From contig JANOBD010000100.1 in assembly GCA_031411495.1 (NCBI GenBank), positions 62,001 through 126,000 of the forward strand: DNA of 64,000 bases. The letters are read 5' to 3'. Under the pieces are notes generated by a model that saw nothing but the letters and a program-made list of their open reading frames with translations, made no database searches and was not told where the DNA came from. This DNA is from JANOBD01 sp031411495. GTDB taxonomy: Bacteria > Planctomycetota > Phycisphaerae > Tepidisphaerales > Tepidisphaeraceae. This document shows positions 9,213 through 16,319 of the stretch, in pieces; positions within the stretch are counted from its first letter, which is position 1, and every line of letters starts with the position of its first letter. A program made the position numbers and the translations under genes.

Positions 9213-9272
9213 ATTTAGCCGCGTCGCTTGCGCCGCACTCCTCTGAGCGCGGCGCGAGCGCCGCGGCTAAAT
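9213..9272. terminator. Long inverted repeat between convergent genes
   Basis: Two 24-base arms (9213-9236 and 9249-9272, 22 of 24 matching) with a 12-base loop, outer ends ATTTAGCCGCG and CGCGGCTAAAT. It lies between two convergent stops (9174 and 9305), so it can act as a bidirectional terminator. The strong conservation of both arms and the GCGGCTAAA ends also fit a REP-like repeat. No long T-tract. Confidence 0.6.
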
Positions 9273-9304
9273 CTGCTTGGTGAACTCGTCCGATTCTGGA
9301 AGCT

Positions 9305-9706
9305 TCATCGCGACCAGCGCAGCGCGAGCTGAAAATCCGATGCGCGCGGGCTCGTGCTGTTCACGCTGATCGAATCGGGCGTGTTGGCTTCGAGCGTCTT
9401 GCTCTTCCACCCCGTTTCACTCAGCACGCCGCCGTCGCGATCGAGAAACGTCACCTTGTAATCGACGTAGAGCGTCTGATTGGTCGCGCTGCGGATTGGC
9501 AGCGTCACGTGCAGGAGATTGCCTGCGTCGTCGCGTTGCAGGTTCGGCGCGCTGACGGCCGTGTCACGGGCGAGGTCCTTCTGGGCAAACGTCACCTGCG
9601 GAGGCACGTATGGATCCATCCGGCCCTCGATGGGCGGGCGGACGCTGCTGTTGCAGCCGAGGAATGCGAGCGAAGCGATTGTCGTTAGTGCGATTCGAGC
9701 AAACAT
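9305..9706 (-). CDS. YcfL-like (DUF1425) lipoprotein
   Basis: A 133-residue predicted outer-membrane lipoprotein with a signal peptide ending in LAFLGC. The body has the DUF1425/YcfL pattern: residues like LLHVTLPIRSATNQTLYVDYKVTFLDRDG form two beta strands joined by a turn, followed by W-K. AGGA lies 6 bases before ATG 9706, which is preferred over 9727. In enterobacteria ycfL neighbours lpoB; here LpoB-like genes lie 1-3 kb away, which supports the assignment. Confidence 0.7.
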   Translation of the reverse strand: MFARIALTTIASLAFLGCNSSVRPPIEGRMDPYVPPQVTFAQKDLARDTAVSAPNLQRDDAGNLLHVTLPIRSATNQTLYVDYKVTFLDRDGGVLSETGWKSKTLEANTPDSISVNSTSPRASDFQLALRWSR

Positions 9707-9718
9707 AGTTGTTCCTAT

Positions 9719-9832
9719 AATGACCAAGCCCCAATAAGCAACAAATGCTCAATGAACAATCACCAAACGATGACATGCCCCGCATTGTGTTTTGCACATG
9801 GGTCCTTTGTTGGTCAGTGTGGTTTGGTCATT
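9719..9832. repeat. Solo inverted-repeat element, CAATGACCAA family
   Basis: Left arm 9719-9761 begins AATGACCAAGCCCCAAT. The right arm, about 9790-9832, read on the minus strand begins AATGACCAAACCACACT and continues with CAACAAAGG. Both arms match the arms around the four-helix-bundle gene at 49635-50093, so this is an empty copy of the same repeat family. It occupies nearly all of the 136-base gap between two lipoprotein genes and starts 13 bases upstream of the YcfL-like start codon. Confidence 0.65.
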
Positions 9833-9842
9833 GTCCCGGTGT

Positions 9843-10811
9843 TCACCGCGGCGTCGTCGTCGGCAACGGCGTCCTCACCGCGGGTTCCGAGCCCATCGCG
9901 TTCCATGAGCCGGACAATTCGTACATCACCTTCCGCGCCAGGAAGCGTGTGTAGTCGTTGATCGTCGGCTTATCCAGCGGCGGATCGATGTCGACATAGC
10001 TTCGAGCCACCGATTCGCCACCCTTGGTGTTGATCGCCTCGACGAGCACGCGCACGCCGAGCCCGCTGGACGTCTGCTTGGTCGGCCGGGCCTGCACCTG
10101 GATCAGCACGTCCGCATCGAGTTTCTCGGCGATCTCACGCAATACCTGCGGGCGGCCCTCCTGCAGTTCCTTCACTTCCTCATCGGTCAGCCGCTGCCGC
10201 GCCATCGACGGGCTGACGAGCGTCACCCGGCCGTTCGCGGCGAGCGCATCGGTGAGCGCGAGTTCGATCGCGCCATAGTCGATGTTCTTCGCCTGGGCTT
10301 CGTCATACTCGCCGGGGCCGAGATATCTCTCGAACGTGTCGGTGACGCTCGCCGGGCCGCTGGACTTCAGTGAGGCGGAGGCGTCGGTGCTGCGATCGCG
10401 GCCAGGGCCGTAGGTATCGGAACTTCGGCGTGAATCGATCTCGACGTTCCCGCGGGTTTCGATGCGACGCTCTTCAGCGCTGAGCAGCTTGCGATCTGCG
10501 ACCGGGATGATCTGTCCTTCGAAAGTTCGGTTGACGAAGACCGCAATGCGCGGCTTGCCAACCTTCGCGTACGCGTCGAGGTACATCGCCTGTTCCGGGG
10601 GCGCCTGGGTGACGAGCGCGACGTCGTTGAACGTTGGCGGCGGAATCGCCTCGCCGGCAGTCTGCTCGCGCAACGGGCGGAGCGGTTCGTACGTCTTCAC
10701 GGCACCATCGGCGGGTGAACGTGGCACGGGAACGCGCGGCGGGGGCGGCGGAGTGGAACAACCGGCCAATGCCGACAACGCGGCCACAACGATCCATCGA
10801 TTGCGCGACAT
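9843..10811 (-). CDS. CsgG/LpoB-like lipoprotein
   Basis: A 322-residue protein with a clear lipobox (LSALAGC). A Pro-rich linker (PPPPPRVPVPRSPA) follows, then a domain with a strand reading KPRIAVFVNRTFE. The later region IDYGAIELALTDALAANGRVTLVSP plus LREIAEKLDADVLIQVQA is the alternating helix-strand pattern shared by CsgG and LpoB-like proteins. GGAGG precedes ATG 10811. The middle has a Ser/Asp-rich, low-complexity section. Probably periplasmic-facing; role inferred only from fold and neighbours. Confidence 0.6.
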   Translation of the reverse strand: MSRNRWIVVAALSALAGCSTPPPPPRVPVPRSPADGAVKTYEPLRPLREQTAGEAIPPPTFNDVALVTQAPPEQAMYLDAYAKVGKPRIAVFVNRTFEGQIIPVADRKLLSAEERRIETRGNVEIDSRRSSDTYGPGRDRSTDASASLKSSGPASVTDTFERYLGPGEYDEAQAKNIDYGAIELALTDALAANGRVTLVSPSMARQRLTDEEVKELQEGRPQVLREIAEKLDADVLIQVQARPTKQTSSGLGVRVLVEAINTKGGESVARSYVDIDPPLDKPTINDYTRFLARKVMYELSGSWNAMGSEPAVRTPLPTTTPR

Positions 10812-11052
10812 GAAAATGCCTCCAGCCATACCGTACCCGTCCGACGCCACGGAAATGCGTCCGGAGCCTTTCGGACACGCCTCACCCGCTTACGTTAGCC
10901 AGCGGCAAGGAATCGCACCACCACACGACCGCCCGCCGCACACGTTTTGCCAACTCGGGTGTCTTGCGTGCCGATGATACCCGGCCGGCACGATTGCCGG
11001 TGGGTAGAGCCGTCGATATGGTCTGGCGGCGTCAGATATCATGGAGAGCGCA

Positions 11053-11643
11053 ATGAACAAATCGATTTTCCTCGCCGCCACCCTCGCCGCCGCATCATTC
11101 ACCCTGGGATGCCACAGCGACAAGCCGCACGATTACGGCCGCCAGCGTCCGCCCGTCGACCAGCTCGACCCGCGCGATCGCGGCCTGCAATCCAAGGACG
11201 TCGTCAACGCGTCCGACGATATGACGATGGACCTGCTGGCCGTTCCGGAACTCAACGCATCCGACCATCGCTGGACCGTCGTCTTCACCGGCGTCCGCAA
11301 CGAGACCGTCTCGGCCCGGCAGAACCTGGACATCTTCGTCTCGCGCATGAAGTCGAACATCGCGAGGCAAGGCCGCGACCGGATCCAGATCATCGCCAAC
11401 CGCGACACGTTCCACGACGTGCAGAACCGCGAACTGGAACAGGAGCGCGACGACTTCCAGCAGGGCTCGCGCAAGCCAGCCGCCGGACCGGCCGGCACGC
11501 AGCCCGATTTCGCCCTCGAAGCCGTTGCCCGCGATCTGCCCAACCGCGGGACGAACTTTTATTCCATCGAGTTCCACCTCGTCGATCTCAGGACGCGCGA
11601 GGAAGTCTGGACGAACAGTTATGAAGTCCGCGTGGCGAATTGA
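11053..11643 (+). CDS. LpoB-like lipoprotein (penicillin-binding protein activator family)
   Basis: A 196-residue predicted lipoprotein (signal ending FTLGC). It shows the LpoB arrangement: a strand VVFTGVRNETVS, a helix with a basic residue run, a region on NRDTFHDVQ, then FYSIEFHLVDLRTREEVWTNSYEVR, which matches the closing beta strands of E. coli LpoB in pattern. LpoB activates PBP1B from the outer membrane. GGAG lies 6 bases before ATG 11053. It is divergent from the CsgG/LpoB-like gene and starts a three-gene run of lipoproteins. The partner synthase is unknown. Confidence 0.7.
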   Translation: MNKSIFLAATLAAASFTLGCHSDKPHDYGRQRPPVDQLDPRDRGLQSKDVVNASDDMTMDLLAVPELNASDHRWTVVFTGVRNETVSARQNLDIFVSRMKSNIARQGRDRIQIIANRDTFHDVQNRELEQERDDFQQGSRKPAAGPAGTQPDFALEAVARDLPNRGTNFYSIEFHLVDLRTREEVWTNSYEVRVAN

Positions 11644-11649
11644 GAGTAA

Positions 11650-11788
11650 AACCACAGATCAACACAGATGAACGCAGATCCGGACAAGACAGCGAATGCG
11701 GAGTAATAGCGCTTTAGCAAGACACCAGAACGTACGCCCATGAAACAAGTGTTTCTCTATCTGTGTTCATCTGTGTTTATCTGTGGTT
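11650..11788. repeat. Inverted repeat pair, CACAGAT family
   Basis: Left arm 11650-11679 and right arm 11759-11788 match 28 of 30 bases in opposite orientation. Each arm is three near-copies of a 10-base unit (CACAGATnAA). The right arm lies inside the coding region of the next gene and encodes LCSSVFICG, the hydrophobic core of its signal peptide. Confidence 0.8.
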
Positions 11789-12321
11789 CCCTCATTGGTT
11801 GTACGAAAGACAACGTCACCAAGACCGGCCAGCGTGCCGCGCTCGATTCGTTTGACTTGACGACGATGACGGACGACATGGCGATGAAAATCGCCGCCGA
11901 CCCGGAAGTGCTCGCCGAGTTCAACGCGCACGGGCCGCTGAAAGTGGTTGTCAGACCCGTCGAGAATCGATTGACCGGCGAGGTGTTGCCGCGTGGCGAA
12001 GCGATGCTCTTCACCGCCCGCGTCCGCACGCTGCTCAGCCATCACGCGCCCGACAAGTTCACCTGGATCATGAACCGCGACGCGTTCTACGACCTGCGCG
12101 GCCGCGAGTTGGAAGGTATCGATCTGGGCCCGTCACCCGATGCGATCAACCCGCAGTTCGCGCTCACCGCCACGTTCTCCAGCCTGGCCGATGAGAACCC
12201 GAAGCGGCGCAGCGCTTACTATTTGTGCGTGTACGAACTGACAGACTTGTCGGGTCGAACCACGCTCTGGTCGGACCGGTATGAAGTGAAGAAGATCGCA
12301 GTGAAGGGCGATTTTGAGTGA
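11740..12321 (+). CDS. LpoB-like lipoprotein, second copy, signal peptide built from a repeat
   Basis: A 193-residue lipoprotein paralogous to the preceding one. It has a strand VVVRPVENRLTG, IMNRDAFYDLRGRELEG and a final SAYYLCVYELTDLSGRTT, in the same order as in the LpoB-like neighbour. The signal peptide runs MKQVFLYLCSSVFICGSLIGC with a good lipobox (LIGC). Most of its hydrophobic core is encoded by the right arm of the CACAGAT inverted repeat. No Shine-Dalgarno is obvious before ATG 11740. Its stop overlaps the start of the COG3014-like gene. Confidence 0.7.
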   Translation: MKQVFLYLCSSVFICGSLIGCTKDNVTKTGQRAALDSFDLTTMTDDMAMKIAADPEVLAEFNAHGPLKVVVRPVENRLTGEVLPRGEAMLFTARVRTLLSHHAPDKFTWIMNRDAFYDLRGRELEGIDLGPSPDAINPQFALTATFSSLADENPKRRSAYYLCVYELTDLSGRTTLWSDRYEVKKIAVKGDFE

Positions 12322-13649
12322 CTCCAATGCGAAATGAGAAATGCGAACAGCGAAATGGAGAGCGGCGACCCGCGCGCCAGGTCTCACCATTTCGCATTTT
12401 TCATTTCGCATTTTGCATTCTCTTCCTCCTCGTCGGCTGCGAAACCTCCAAACACGTCATCGAGGGCCGTCGCGGTGTGAGCGCCTATCTCTCCGGCAAC
12501 TTCACGCTCAGCCAGCGCGTGCTCGAGCCGCTCACCGAGAAGACGGACGAGGATTACGTCCTCAACAACCTCCGCTACGGGTCGGCGGCGTTCGCGGCAC
12601 ACGATTTTCACGAGGCAGAGCGCGCCTATGTCCGCGCCTACCAGATCATGAACGCCACGAAGGTGAACGACGCCGGCCGCGAGGCGGCGATCGTCTGGCT
12701 CAGCGAGAACAAGAAAGTCTGGCGCGGCGAGCCGTACGAGCGGGCCGTCGCCAACCTTCAGCTGGGCATGATCTATTACGCCCAGAACGACTACGGCAAC
12801 GCCCGCGGCGCGTTCGAGAACGCCCTCTTCAAACTGCGCGACTACAAGAGCGCCGATGCCAGGAACTACGACGAACAGGAGAGTGATTTCGTCATCGCCC
12901 TGCTCTTGCTCGGCCGGACCTGGACACAACTCGGCCGGACCGATGAGGCCGCGCGATACTTCGATCGCGCGGTCGAGTTGCGCCCCGGCGTTTCCGCTCT
13001 CGCTCGTGAACTGGGAAACCGGTCGAACAACGTGCTGCTCTACGTCGAATACGGCTTCGGCCCGCGCAAGGTCGAGACCGGCATGGACGGCAACGCCCTC
13101 GATTTCTACCCGCATCCCGGCCAGGCCGGCTCGATCCCGCTGCCGAACATTTCGATCGATGGACAATCCGCACCCACGCCGATCCAGGAACCGCTCTTCG
13201 ACACGCTGTCGATGGCGCTGGACCGGCGCTGGCAGAAGATCGACACGATCCGCAAGACCAAGAGCTATCTTGGCACCGGCCTGATGGTCGCCGGCGCGGG
13301 CGCGACGATTTACGGCGCCGATCGCCGGGATGAAGGCGCGGCCATCGCCGGCATCGGCATGATGGTCGCCGGCGCACTCCTCAAGGCATCGAGCGAAGCC
13401 GACATCCGCACCTGGGAAATGAGCCCGCGCACCGCGTTCATCATCCCGCTGCACGTTCCGCCCGGCACGCACGACATCTCGGTCTCCTTCCAAAGCGGCG
13501 TCTACCAGACCTGGCGCGGCATCACGATCGCGCCAGATCGCGAGACGAGTTTCCTCTTCCGAATGATGCCAGTGACGAGCCGCGAGTACGACTTCACGCG
13601 GCCGACGGCGCAATCGGTCTCCGCGGATGAGGTGCCGATGTCGCGTTGA
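12318..13649 (+). CDS. COG3014-like lipoprotein with TPR-type helices
   Basis: A 443-residue protein (from GTG 12318; ATG 12327 is an alternative in the same frame). The signal peptide ends LFLLVGC, a good lipobox. The N-terminal half is helical and TPR-like (AYLSGNFTLSQRVLEPL, then LNNLRYGSAAFAAHDF, RTWTQLGRTDEAARYFDRA). The C-terminal half has a Gly-rich hydrophobic stretch (about 310-345) and a beta-rich end. COG3014 genes often sit beside lpoB and ycfL. GTG 12318 overlaps the preceding TGA, so translation is coupled. The signal peptide comes partly from an inverted repeat, described separately. Confidence 0.7.
   Translation: MTPMRNEKCEQRNGERRPARQVSPFRIFHFAFCILFLLVGCETSKHVIEGRRGVSAYLSGNFTLSQRVLEPLTEKTDEDYVLNNLRYGSAAFAAHDFHEAERAYVRAYQIMNATKVNDAGREAAIVWLSENKKVWRGEPYERAVANLQLGMIYYAQNDYGNARGAFENALFKLRDYKSADARNYDEQESDFVIALLLLGRTWTQLGRTDEAARYFDRAVELRPGVSALARELGNRSNNVLLYVEYGFGPRKVETGMDGNALDFYPHPGQAGSIPLPNISIDGQSAPTPIQEPLFDTLSMALDRRWQKIDTIRKTKSYLGTGLMVAGAGATIYGADRRDEGAAIAGIGMMVAGALLKASSEADIRTWEMSPRTAFIIPLHVPPGTHDISVSFQSGVYQTWRGITIAPDRETSFLFRMMPVTSREYDFTRPTAQSVSADEVPMSR
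12327..12411. repeat. Inverted repeat pair, GCGAAATG family
   Basis: Arms 12327-12347 and 12391-12411 match 20 of 21 bases in inverted orientation (ATGCGAAATGAGAAATGCGAA and its complement). Further related copies follow to 12419. The whole pair lies within the first 35 codons of the COG3014-like gene; the right side encodes FRIFHFAFCIL, the hydrophobic core of the signal peptide. Confidence 0.75.
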
Positions 13650-13656
13650 AAGACGT

Positions 13657-14835
13657 TTACGCGTGCACCAGCGTCATCGCGCGGACCACGGCGAACTCCA
13701 GGTCGCTGCACAGATTCTGTAAGGGGATCAATTCCATCACGCCGTTGCGCGCGAGTGCGTCGTAATCTTCATTTGCGATCCCCGCCAGCAGGAGCGCACG
13801 GTCGCTCGATCGAAACGACTCGGCCACCGCGCGCAGGCTCTGGCAGGCTTCATCTCCGAGATGGACGCCATGGGCGATGGAAAGAATGCACACGTTCACG
13901 CCTCGGGGCACGTCGCTGGCCCAGGCGACGAAGTCGGGCGCCTTGTGTTTCAGCCCGGACATCGCCGGCGCGACGCGGAAAATCCCGACGCCCTTCGGCA
14001 ACATCGACGGCTCGAAGCCGATCGAGCGCAGTTCCGGATCGGAGACGTGATCGACCGCCTTCACATCCGCGATCGGCTCCCGCCAGTCGACCAGCACGAT
14101 CCAAAGCAGGAACAACACCGGCGGCACAAGCCCGACGCGCGGCAGGTAGTCGTTGACGATCGCACCCACGCACACGCCGAACGCGAACGATCCGACGATC
14201 GAAACCAGCAGCGCGAGTTTCTGCGCATCGGGCTGACGGATCAGGCCGCGGAGAACGCGTCGCCAGCGATCGACACCGCGGCGACGTGTTTTGTCGCGCA
14301 GCCAGAGCGCCAATGCCACCGCCTCGGTGCCGATGTCGGTCATCACGCCAGTGAGGTGTGTCGTGCGGACGACCGCCCCGCTGATGCTGGTGATGGTGGC
14401 GTTCTGCATTCCCATGGCGATCGACCCGAGCGAGATCGTGAGGTAGAACGCGAGCGTTGCCTCGCGTGAACCCTTCACCAGCGCGCCAGTGTTTTCAAGC
14501 GCGATCACGATCGCCAGCACCGCGAGCAACCCGGCCTGGATCGCCATCGGCGTGATGTAGATGGATCGCCGGTGCATGCGCGTCGCGAGTTGTACGCAGA
14601 CGCCGGAGACGATCGCGCCGAGCAGGAAACAAAGCGGCATCGAGATCGTCAGCCCGGCGAGATACCAGCTGCGGTCGATAAAGAGCTGGCCGAAGTGCGT
14701 CAGGTTGCCGGTGACGTGCGAGATCATCATGCCCGAGTGAATGAGCACCACGACGTTTGCGTAGCCGGCGATCCACGAGAGCGAGATCGCCAGCCGCGAC
14801 TTCTGGCGGAGGGTGTAGGCACGGGCGGTGAGCAC
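13657..14835 (-). CDS. DUF1275 (YoaK-like) membrane protein fused to a STAS domain
   Basis: A 392-residue protein. Residues about 15-250 hold several membrane helices with the DUF1275 start (LAISLSWIAGYANVVVL) and the GNLTHFG and GMQNATITSISG motifs of that family. About residues 275-392 form a soluble STAS-like domain (GVGIFRVAPAMS, then GVNVCILSIAHGVHLGDEACQSL). The start is GTG 14835. DUF1275 proteins are normally about 220-250 residues and lack this tail; STAS tails are known from SulP anion transporters. It is convergent with the COG3014-like gene, with 7 bases between the stops. Confidence 0.8.
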   Translation of the reverse strand: MLTARAYTLRQKSRLAISLSWIAGYANVVVLIHSGMMISHVTGNLTHFGQLFIDRSWYLAGLTISMPLCFLLGAIVSGVCVQLATRMHRRSIYITPMAIQAGLLAVLAIVIALENTGALVKGSREATLAFYLTISLGSIAMGMQNATITSISGAVVRTTHLTGVMTDIGTEAVALALWLRDKTRRRGVDRWRRVLRGLIRQPDAQKLALLVSIVGSFAFGVCVGAIVNDYLPRVGLVPPVLFLLWIVLVDWREPIADVKAVDHVSDPELRSIGFEPSMLPKGVGIFRVAPAMSGLKHKAPDFVAWASDVPRGVNVCILSIAHGVHLGDEACQSLRAVAESFRSSDRALLLAGIANEDYDALARNGVMELIPLQNLCSDLEFAVVRAMTLVHA

Positions 14836-14983
14836 AACACATTATCGGCAGAATCGCGCGGGTTGCTTGGCGGTGCGCAGCGCACGATAAAGACGGACCA
14901 CTTCTTGCGGACGTGGCTGCCGCCCCGATTCCTTCGATTTGTTTTATGTGTATGCTCTGCCGCTTCCAACAGGAAGGAACGCA

Positions 14984-15481
14984 ATGGACAAACAAACACT
15001 TCTGGCGATGACGGACTTCTCGCGGGCGCGGCTGCTCGCGATTCTCGACACCATCGAAAAAAGCGGGCAAGACGTGGCGAAGGTGCTCGCCTGGCGCCCC
15101 GGACCCGGGCGGGCACATATCGGCTGGCAGGCGATGCACTGCGCCGCCACGCACGACCGCTACCTCAACAAGCTCCTGCTCAACAAACCCGTCGATGACG
15201 AGGCGATCTGTACCGCGTTCGGCGGCGGCAGCACGCCGAGCGATGCCGATGTGCCCACCCTCGTCGCCATCCGAGAGAAGCTCGCCAAGAATCTCGTGCC
15301 GGTGAAGGCGTATATCCAGAACGTCACGACCGAAGAACTCGACAAGATGCTGACCCTGCCTAACGGAACGCAGCGCGGCGTCGGCGAATCGATCGTGCTG
15401 CTCGCCTGGCACGAAGCTCACCATCAGGGCCAGATCCACCTCACGTGGAATCTCTACAAGGCGGCGCACGGTATTGCATGA
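14984..15481 (+). CDS. DinB-superfamily protein
   Basis: A 165-residue four-helix protein. Histidines in IGWQAMHCAATHDRYL and WHEAHHQGQIHL match the metal-binding histidine layout of DinB-like proteins. GGAAGGAA precedes ATG 14984, so the longer frame from 14939 is rejected. It is divergent from the DUF1275-STAS gene and ends in a hairpin terminator. Substrate unknown. This is the second DinB-like gene in the window (the other is at 3148-3669), but the two are not closely alike. Confidence 0.85.
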   Translation: MDKQTLLAMTDFSRARLLAILDTIEKSGQDVAKVLAWRPGPGRAHIGWQAMHCAATHDRYLNKLLLNKPVDDEAICTAFGGGSTPSDADVPTLVAIREKLAKNLVPVKAYIQNVTTEELDKMLTLPNGTQRGVGESIVLLAWHEAHHQGQIHLTWNLYKAAHGIA

Positions 15482-15515
15482 ACTGCGCAATCGCGCCCGA
15501 ACAACGCGCCGCTCG

Positions 15516-15564
15516 AAAAGCACACAAGGACCGGACCCATTCCAGATCCGGTCCTTGTGCTTTT
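15516..15564. terminator. Bidirectional intrinsic terminator
   Basis: A stem of AAGGACCGGA with TCCGGTCCTT plus outer AAAAGCAC/GTGCTTTT is flanked by A-run and T-run. It ends the DinB-like gene on the plus strand and the b562-like gene on the minus strand; the two genes converge here. Confidence 0.85.
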
Positions 15565-15590
15565 CCTGACGCTCGTGATCGACGGCCGTC

Positions 15591-16160
15591 TCAGTGGCCG
15601 CCCTTGTCCTCGTCGGGCCTGAACTTTTTATGGCCGGCTTCTTCCAGCTGATGAATCTTCTCGAGCGCGGCCTTCGCCTCATCGCGCTTGCCGGCGAGAA
15701 GAGATTCTTCGAGTTCGATCGACGACTTCAGCACGTCGTGAAGCATCTTGCGGAACTCCACGTTCGCGGATGCCTGTTCCTCGGCAGACTGGCCGTCCAT
15801 TTTCATCGGCAGCTGCGCCTTGCTCGCGGCCGCGCCGGTTTCGAGGTTGCTCACGGCTTTGAGGGTCGATTCGTCCTTGCTGGCGTCGTCGATCTGCCTG
15901 GCGATCGTCTTGTACGACCGCTCCATCAACTTCATCGCACCCTCGAGGCTCATTCCGCCCTGCCGGCCATTCGGGCCGTTGGGGCCGCCGGGGCCGCCGG
16001 GGCCTCCGGGGCCTCCCGGAAATCCCGGGAGAGCAGGGCGCTCGCCGGGCTGGCGCTGATCCTGTGCGCTCGCCGGCATCACGCTGTACACGCCGATCCC
16101 CGCAATTGCGCAGACCGCTGCCCGCACGAACGACTTCTTCGTGAACACGCTTTGGAACAT
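15591..16160 (-). CDS. Cytochrome b562-like periplasmic helical protein with collagen-like linker
   Basis: A 189-residue exported protein. A signal peptide (about residues 1-33, ending AQ/DQ) is followed by a collagen-like Gly-Pro repeat (GGPGGPGGPGGPNGPNG). After it comes a helical bundle of about 110 residues. The ends of the bundle resemble cytochrome b562: a Met near the start (AMKLMERSYKTI) and a His near the end (EAGHKKFR), at the places of the heme ligands Met7 and His102. There is no CxxCH, so any heme would be non-covalent. AAGGAG precedes ATG 16160. Confidence 0.65.
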   Translation of the reverse strand: MFQSVFTKKSFVRAAVCAIAGIGVYSVMPASAQDQRQPGERPALPGFPGGPGGPGGPGGPNGPNGRQGGMSLEGAMKLMERSYKTIARQIDDASKDESTLKAVSNLETGAAASKAQLPMKMDGQSAEEQASANVEFRKMLHDVLKSSIELEESLLAGKRDEAKAALEKIHQLEEAGHKKFRPDEDKGGH

Positions 16161-16319
16161 TCTTACTCCTTCAACCTGCATGATGTCGGACCTGGTACTC
16201 ACATTCAGTGACACGCCGCCCCCGAAATGGTTCGTATCAATCCGTGTAACGACGGTCGATGGAGCTTATTCCAAATCCGACTTTCGTACGATCCACCGAA
16301 AATCCGCGGACGATCGCTA

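Noticed and set aside
11650..11788. CRISPR array from the CACAGAT units
   Set aside because: Units are only 10 bases, without unique spacers, and arms are inverted; this is a REP-like repeat.
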